A stretch of DNA of 64,000 nt from positions 868,001 to 932,000 of the forward strand of contig NZ_OX365700.1 in assembly GCF_947241125.1 (NCBI RefSeq), given 5' to 3'. Positions 59,557 to 64,000 of the stretch are shown one piece after another. This stretch comes from Nitrospira tepida (GTDB taxonomy: Bacteria; Nitrospirota; Nitrospiria; Nitrospirales; Nitrospiraceae). The notes under the pieces are model-generated. The model was not told the DNA's origin, searched no databases, and saw only the letters and a list, made by a program, of their open reading frames with translations. The position numbers and the translations under genes were made by a program. Positions within the stretch are counted from its first letter, which is position 1, and each line of letters begins with the position of its first letter.

Positions 59557-59928
59557 CTAATCCCATTCCAAGGCGCCCTTCTTCCAGGCATACCAAAAGC
59601 CTACGACAAGGATGGCGATGAACAGCATCATCTCGAGCAGGCCGACCAGCCCGATCTTCTGGAAGACCACGGCCCAGGGAAACAGGAACACGACTTCGAT
59701 GTCGAACACCACGAACAGCATCGCGATGATGTAATACCGTATCGGGAACTGCACCCGCGCATCCTGAAACAGCGGGCTGCCGCTTTCATAGGGAACGAGT
59801 TTGGCCCTGTAGGGCCGATGCGGGCGGACGATCTTGCCGACCAGCAGCGACACCAGGCCGAAGGCCAGCGCGATGCCGATGAACAGCAGGATCGGAACAT
59901 AGTTCAGGGGCGGCGCCTCGGTGGCCAT
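59557..59928 (-). CDS. nuoA: NADH-quinone oxidoreductase subunit A
   Basis: The 123-residue protein is NuoA: three helices (10-32, 65-88, 95-117) and the conserved loop YRAKLVPYESGSPLFQDARVQFPIRYYIIAMLFVVFDIEVVFLFPW, including the membrane glutamate in FDIEVVF. It is part of the E-channel. Its ATG is six bases after the midA stop, so midA and nuoA are in one transcript. Length is normal. Confidence 0.95.
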   Translation of the reverse strand: MATEAPPLNYVPILLFIGIALAFGLVSLLVGKIVRPHRPYRAKLVPYESGSPLFQDARVQFPIRYYIIAMLFVVFDIEVVFLFPWAVVFQKIGLVGLLEMMLFIAILVVGFWYAWKKGALEWD

Positions 59929-59934
59929 CGCGCG

Positions 59935-61176
59935 TTAATGTCCCTCCGATTCGCAGTTCTGTCGCAGGATCGACCCGAAGAAGGGTTGATGCGTCAACCC
60001 CTCCAGCTTGCGCGCTCTGTCCACCGGCAGGCCCTTCTGCTGGATCAGAATCTTGAAGGTGCGGCCCATACCTTCCGGCCGCAACAATTGGACAACCGCC
60101 TGAAATTCGGGTGAGCCGGGCTCCAGCGATTCGAGGAATGATTCCACTCCCAGGCTGATCAGGAAGCTCATCTGGTTGGTGAATCCGGCCAGGCCCAACC
60201 CGGCATCCGCTCCCGCCTGAGCGAGCGTCGTGAAATCGACATGGCTGGTCAAGTCCTGCTCTCCGACCCGGACCAACGGATTTTCGGCGATCATGTGCCG
60301 GTAGTAGCCGAGCAATGTGCCGTGCCGTCGTTCAGGACCATAGAGGTCATGGGCGGCATGGCCGTAGTCGATCGTGATGACGTAGCCCCGGGCAAGGGTG
60401 CGGGCGACCTCGCGCATCCAGTCCATGGCGGCGAGGTTGACCTCGGCGCAGGCGCCTTCTTCAAGGGTGACGCCCAGGCGGGAGAAATAATCGGCCAGGG
60501 CCGGAGTGGACAGAGGTCCCGGCGTCTCTCGCAAGCGGTCTTGGGAAAGGCCTACATAGAGTTCTTCCAACCGGCCCCGGTTCATCCGGACCCGGTGCAC
60601 CGGAAAAGCGTCCACCAGTTCGTTGGACAGCAGCAGCCCGGTCACGCTCTCCCTGCCCAAAGAGGCCAAATCCTCCGCCCAGACCACCTTACCCGGCATA
60701 TCAATCCACTCGGCCAGGGTCTGTTGCTGGATGCGCCGGTGCGCCGGGCTCCGGTCCACCAGCACGTAACTCACTCGGGCAAAAAGATCGCGATTCCGCT
60801 CAGCCAAACAGGTCAAGATGTCCCTGGCCAAGAGGCCCTTGCCAGCTCCCATCTCGACGACGGTGAACGGTGAATGACGTCCCAGGATCTCATTCATTTC
60901 AACGAGTTGTCTGGCGATCGCCCATCCCAGGGCCCCATGCACGTCCGAGCTGGTGTAGTAATCGCCGTTCCATCCGATGCGTTCATGCTGCAGGTCGGAG
61001 GATAAACGGGTGTAATAGCCGTGCTCCGGATGATAGAGCGCCAAGTCCATGAATCGAGCGAAGGTGATCGGGCCGGCCCGCGCGATCTCCTCGCGGAGCA
61101 GCCGGACCAAACCGGGGACACCTTGGCTTACAAGTCCGCGATTTGCCGAGTCGGTATCAGCCAATGCCAGCTTCAA
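59935..61176 (-). CDS. midA: MidA/NDUFAF7-family SAM methyltransferase
   Basis: The 413-residue protein belongs to the MidA/NDUFAF7 (DUF185) family: REEIARAGPITFARFMDLALYHPEHGYYT, then the SAM loop FTVVEMGAGKGLLARDIL, LLSNELVDAFPVHRV, RGYVITIDYGHAAHDLYGPERRHGTLLGYYRH, and DLTSHVDFTTLAQAGADAGL. In mitochondria NDUFAF7 dimethylates an arginine of NDUFS2 (the NuoD equivalent) and is needed for complex I assembly. Here the gene is the first of the nuo transcript, ahead of nuoA by six bases, supporting the same job. Start is TTG 61176; other starts are possible because no ATG occurs in the first 40 codons. Confidence 0.88.
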   Translation of the reverse strand: MKLALADTDSANRGLVSQGVPGLVRLLREEIARAGPITFARFMDLALYHPEHGYYTRLSSDLQHERIGWNGDYYTSSDVHGALGWAIARQLVEMNEILGRHSPFTVVEMGAGKGLLARDILTCLAERNRDLFARVSYVLVDRSPAHRRIQQQTLAEWIDMPGKVVWAEDLASLGRESVTGLLLSNELVDAFPVHRVRMNRGRLEELYVGLSQDRLRETPGPLSTPALADYFSRLGVTLEEGACAEVNLAAMDWMREVARTLARGYVITIDYGHAAHDLYGPERRHGTLLGYYRHMIAENPLVRVGEQDLTSHVDFTTLAQAGADAGLGLAGFTNQMSFLISLGVESFLESLEPGSPEFQAVVQLLRPEGMGRTFKILIQQKGLPVDRARKLEGLTHQPFFGSILRQNCESEGH

Positions 61177-61668
61177 GGGACACCAAGCACACCGAGACTG
61201 TCGTCCGGGGAAAAAGAGGGGCTAGGGTAGCGGTTCGGCGCGCGGAAAGTCAATCGGAAGGGAGGGATATGTCGACCTGGGCGCTCCGTTGCCGGCGTCA
61301 CCATGGCGCTACCCGCCAAGCACGCAGGAGCTTCTCCGCGGCAATCGAGGGCCGACCGGTCCGGGCAAACAGGTTCGTCAACTGAGTGGACAAGGCGGTC
61401 AGGGTCAGGTCCGCGGACTAGCGGATCGGTCGCAGCGGATGCGTCACGGGCACACGCGCTTCGGGAGGGCGGTAACTGAGGAGCCCGGCTTGCTGGGTAT
61501 CCTGAACCTTCCTTGGAGTGGTGCTAAAAAGTTTTACCTATCCAATCCAGGGAGCAGGGAAACAGAGGAGTTCGTCCGCAGCCTGCTAAGGTGGGCTGCA
61601 CCAACCACTTTCGGCTTGACATACCGCACTAAATGAAAGAACCTCTGCAGACGTCATAAATCAGGAGT
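61177..61668. other. 492 bp intergenic stretch, likely promoter region of midA-nuo
   Basis: Two divergent genes flank this stretch. A TTGACA is at 61616-61621 on the plus strand but lacks a matching -10. Small open frames in 61269-61636 have no recognisable features. Confidence 0.4.
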
Positions 61669-63471
61669 TTGGTCCAGTTCCGGCCCGTCATTTTCAGCAC
61701 CAACCGGATCATTGAGTTGCGCCTTCCCCCCTGGAATTTCGACGAGCCGAGAGGACGGGTTTCCAACCGAACCTCTTGGTTCTATCCACCCGTTATCTTG
61801 TTTCTGACCTGTCTCGTGTTGTTCCTCCTCGGCTTGGACAAAATCGACGAAGCGTCCGATCCGGCCTATGAAGACACCATTTCCTATTTAAAGGTAGCGA
61901 CCTTCCTCCAGGATCACGGGGGCTTGGCCAACTTCTGGACCTTGTTTATCAAGGGCGAGCACAAGGCCGTCCTTCAACACCCACTCTATCCGTTGTTGCT
62001 GGCGAGCTTCGGTGTGGAGCCGCATGAGCTCTTCGCTGCCGGGAAAATGCTCTCGCTGATCGTGGGGGTGGCTGTTGTCGCAACGTGCTTCCTGATCGCC
62101 CGAAACCTTTACGGGAATCTGGTCGCGTATCTGGCCACGCTGCTCTTGGCGTTCAACGTGACCTTCTTGAGAACGGTCTCGCATGTCATGTGCGAGTCTC
62201 TCCTCACCCTCTTTGTACTGCTCAGCGTGTACTGGATGATCACCGGAGTGGAAAAAGAGCGCCACTGGCCATGGGCGGGGGCGGCGGCGGGCTTCGCTTA
62301 TCTGACAAAGGGAACAGGATTCCTCTTGCTGCCCGTCTTTACCGTGACGGCCATCCTAGGTGCAGGCTTCCGATCGTTATCCAGGCGGTGGTTTTGGCTC
62401 TTTTTTGTGTTCTTTGCGTTGATCGCTTCACCGCTGATCGTGCGAAATCTAGTCGTGTACAACCAGCCCTTCTACGAAGGAGCTAACTCCAGGGTTCCCT
62501 GGCTCGATAACCTCGAAGGTTTCTATCAGGTCGGGACAGGGTGGGCCATCAAATTCCCTGAAAAGGTCTGGGATGAAGACCGGTTCCCAACCATGCGGTC
62601 CTATCTCGCTACCCATTCGTGGGGGGACATCCTTGCTCGACTTCGCCATGGGGTCAAGCAGGAGACGCAATTGCTCCTGGACAGTCTCGACCTGATCCTC
62701 CTTCCACAAGAGCGCTATCATGGCGATCTCGTGTTTCTGTTCTTTATGCTCGGTCTCGCACTGGCCCCGACTCGGGCGCAGATGATCTGCATCGTCACGA
62801 CCGTGGCGGCATTCTTCGTGCCTTTCTCATGGTATTATCAAGTGGTTCCGAAGGAAGACGGAGCAGTCAGGTTTATTGCCCCCCTTGTTCCCTTGGTCTG
62901 CCTGTATGCGGCGGTGGGGATCGTCAAGGTTCTCATGCTAGTGGACCAAGGGCTCGCGGCTCGCTCCTTACGCATGTCCCTGCAAGCATTGGCGCCCCCT
63001 TCTCTGATTGTCTTGCTGCTCTCGGTGACGGGATACGCTCTTGCCACGCAAGATACACATTTTCCCGGGAAGCTCCCGCCGATACCAGAGGATCATGCCG
63101 AGCTACACCAGTGGCTCGTAGAGAACATGACCAACGACGATCTGATCATGACCAGCCACCTGACGCCGTATTGGCAATACCTCTGGCTGGCGAAATTTCA
63201 CGGAAAATGGGCTTTCTGGTTTGCAGATAGCCGTGCGGTCCAGCAAGACGGCATCGTTGAATTGAACCGCCTCCTCAAGGACAAGCATGTGCGTCACAGG
63301 CGATATATCCTGATCCATCGTGAGGACGTGACAAAAATCGCGATTCTGAGGCCCTATTTCAGTTGGAGTGAGTCGCAAGGGTTGTTGTCCGACAAAGCGA
63401 TCGCGGGTTGGACACAGGTCTACCGGCATTCGCAGCATCCCTCGTCGTTTCTTATTTTTCTGGTTGAGTAA
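61669..63471 (+). CDS. GT39/ArnT-like integral membrane glycosyltransferase
   Basis: The 600-residue protein has an N-terminal membrane region with about ten helices and the GT-C class features: an acidic first loop (DKIDEASDPAYEDTISYL), then GEHKAVLQHPLYPLLLASF, AARNLYGNLVAYLATLLLAFNVTFLRTVSHVMCESLLTLFVLL and AGAAAGFAYLTKGTGFLLLPV, matching the ArnT/Pmt (GT39/PF13231) pattern. Residues about 480-600 form a soluble periplasmic part (ENMTNDDLIMTSHLTPYWQYLW...). Such enzymes move sugars from polyprenyl-phosphate carriers. Start TTG 61669 with AGGAG too close; an alternative start within is possible. It converges with the GtrA fusion gene. Confidence 0.8.
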   Translation: MVQFRPVIFSTNRIIELRLPPWNFDEPRGRVSNRTSWFYPPVILFLTCLVLFLLGLDKIDEASDPAYEDTISYLKVATFLQDHGGLANFWTLFIKGEHKAVLQHPLYPLLLASFGVEPHELFAAGKMLSLIVGVAVVATCFLIARNLYGNLVAYLATLLLAFNVTFLRTVSHVMCESLLTLFVLLSVYWMITGVEKERHWPWAGAAAGFAYLTKGTGFLLLPVFTVTAILGAGFRSLSRRWFWLFFVFFALIASPLIVRNLVVYNQPFYEGANSRVPWLDNLEGFYQVGTGWAIKFPEKVWDEDRFPTMRSYLATHSWGDILARLRHGVKQETQLLLDSLDLILLPQERYHGDLVFLFFMLGLALAPTRAQMICIVTTVAAFFVPFSWYYQVVPKEDGAVRFIAPLVPLVCLYAAVGIVKVLMLVDQGLAARSLRMSLQALAPPSLIVLLLSVTGYALATQDTHFPGKLPPIPEDHAELHQWLVENMTNDDLIMTSHLTPYWQYLWLAKFHGKWAFWFADSRAVQQDGIVELNRLLKDKHVRHRRYILIHREDVTKIAILRPYFSWSESQGLLSDKAIAGWTQVYRHSQHPSSFLIFLVE

Positions 63472-63516
63472 GGATTGTAGAGCGAGCGAAGACATGGTGG
63501 TGTCCAGCCTCTTTCG

Positions 63517-64000
63517 CTAGTACCTGGCCTTACCCCAGGTATAGAGCTGGGTGACAGCATAGTTCCAAACCGCGCCGACCAACACACCCGCCAATGCTGC
63601 AACCATCCACCCGCTGTGGTTCTCAAACAAGTAGGTGGCAATGCCCACATTTGCTACGGCGCCTACGCTACAGGCTAGCATGAAGCTCAATAGACCCTTG
63701 AGCCACGCCCATCCTTTCAGTTGTTTGTCACGGTAGGTCAACACATTATTGAGCGTAAAGTTGAATATCATCGCAGTTCCAGTAGCAACAGCCTGGGCGA
63801 AGGCGAACCCTAAGCCCGCCCCTTTAAGCATCAATGTCAATACGGTCATATGGATGAATGCGCCCAGACCGCCGACAATTGAAAAAGTCAAAAACCGCAC
63901 CGGAACAAAACGACCGATGATCTTATCGGCCAGGAGCATGCCATACTCCCAGACGACCAATTCCTCGAGCTTGCTTTCCCCAGCGAAGCGGTCGCGGAAG
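63517..64000 (-). CDS. dolichol-phosphate mannosyltransferase-GtrA fusion, C-terminal part
   Basis: The frame is open to the window edge. It reads FRDRFAGESKLEEL, the end of a GT2 polyprenyl-phosphate glycosyltransferase (DPM1 type), then VVWEYGMLLADKIIGRFVPVRFLTFSIVGGLGAFIHM and three more helices of a GtrA domain with the family's NFTLNNVLTYRD. The TTG at 63960 is not a start; codons before it are clearly conserved. GtrA domains are thought to flip or help flip the carrier-linked sugar. Together with the adjacent GT39 gene it suggests a surface glycan modification pathway. Confidence 0.85.
   Translation of the reverse strand, partial: FRDRFAGESKLEELVVWEYGMLLADKIIGRFVPVRFLTFSIVGGLGAFIHMTVLTLMLKGAGLGFAFAQAVATGTAMIFNFTLNNVLTYRDKQLKGWAWLKGLLSFMLACSVGAVANVGIATYLFENHSGWMVAALAGVLVGAVWNYAVTQLYTWGKARY

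Noticed and set aside
61269-61636. Small genes in the 61.2-61.6 kb gap
   Set aside because: Two short frames exist, one with a GGAGGG upstream, but products are Arg/Gly-rich without recognisable features.
1-64000. tRNA or rRNA genes
   Set aside because: I looked for cloverleaf hallmarks in the gaps and saw none; a covariance search would be decisive.

Overview
The window is about 60 percent GC, gene dense and bacterial. Its contents fit a chemolithotrophic Nitrospirota (Nitrospira-like) genome: a complete 13-subunit complex I locus with a fused NuoCD, menaquinone-type methyltransferase, a cobalamin-type radical SAM protein, and non-photosynthetic proteins carrying PCP_red domains (the C-terminal domain of light-independent protochlorophyllide reductase). 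This taxonomic call is inference; there is no rRNA or tRNA in the window to test it.

Layout. 1-2.1 kb: a truncated secreted protein, a cysteine-rich secreted protein, several hairpins, a 42-residue membrane protein and a Uma2 nuclease-like gene. 2.2-9.7 kb: a leftward run of a CopD-like membrane protein, an S23/IVP four-helix-bundle gene, an AhbD/NirJ-like radical SAM protein with a PCP_red tail, a 706-residue Usp-Usp-PCP_red-rubredoxin-PCP_red-PCP_red fusion, a B12-binding radical SAM protein and ubiE. 9.9-14.6 kb: an accessory patch with an intact AbrB/PIN toxin-antitoxin pair, a 268 bp element with 18 bp terminal inverted repeats, a histidine-kinase fragment broken by a 7 bp tandem duplication, uvrA (lacking the insertion domain) and a HigBA-type locus whose toxin carries a nonsense codon. 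14.9-24.5 kb: a PIF1-like helicase, a DUF486 protein, an unrecognised secreted protein, a Gfo/Idh-SDR fusion, a HerA-like ATPase and a FadL-type porin. 24.6-32 kb: signalling genes (hybrid kinase, PAS kinase plus NarL-type regulator, single REC protein). 32.3-36.3 kb: envelope genes, among them a compact copper-amine-oxidase-like protein and two lipoproteins, with repeated structured leader modules. 36.9-43 kb: uvrC, a dapF homologue with both catalytic cysteines replaced, and small enzymes. 43.1-61.2 kb: a membrane protein and the leftward midA-nuoABCDEFGHIJKLMN locus. 61.7-64 kb: two glycan/lipid-linked sugar genes.

The most unusual feature is a family of intergenic inverted repeats. Each arm is a run of 7 bp units with a fixed pentamer and a variable dinucleotide (CGTCANN on one side, NNTGACG on the other). 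At least 14 copies lie in the window. Arms usually begin or end within a few bases of a start or stop codon, and often supply the stop codon. One copy encloses the S23/IVP gene, which is the arrangement of 23S rRNA intervening sequences moved to an intergenic site. Another copy sits in frame inside the HerA-like gene. Copies inside the nuo locus use a drifted pentamer (TTAACG/TTCACG). I suggest, as inference, that these are IVS-like elements: a protein-bearing form and gene-less derivatives.

How the genes work together: nuoA-N encodes NADH:quinone oxidoreductase, UbiE makes its quinone, and MidA (NDUFAF7 family) at the head of the locus is expected to assist assembly by methylating the NuoD subunit. 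UvrA and UvrC are nucleotide-excision repair proteins. The two radical SAM proteins and the Usp/PCP_red fusion form a cluster whose joint role is unknown, possibly tetrapyrrole or iron-sulfur related.
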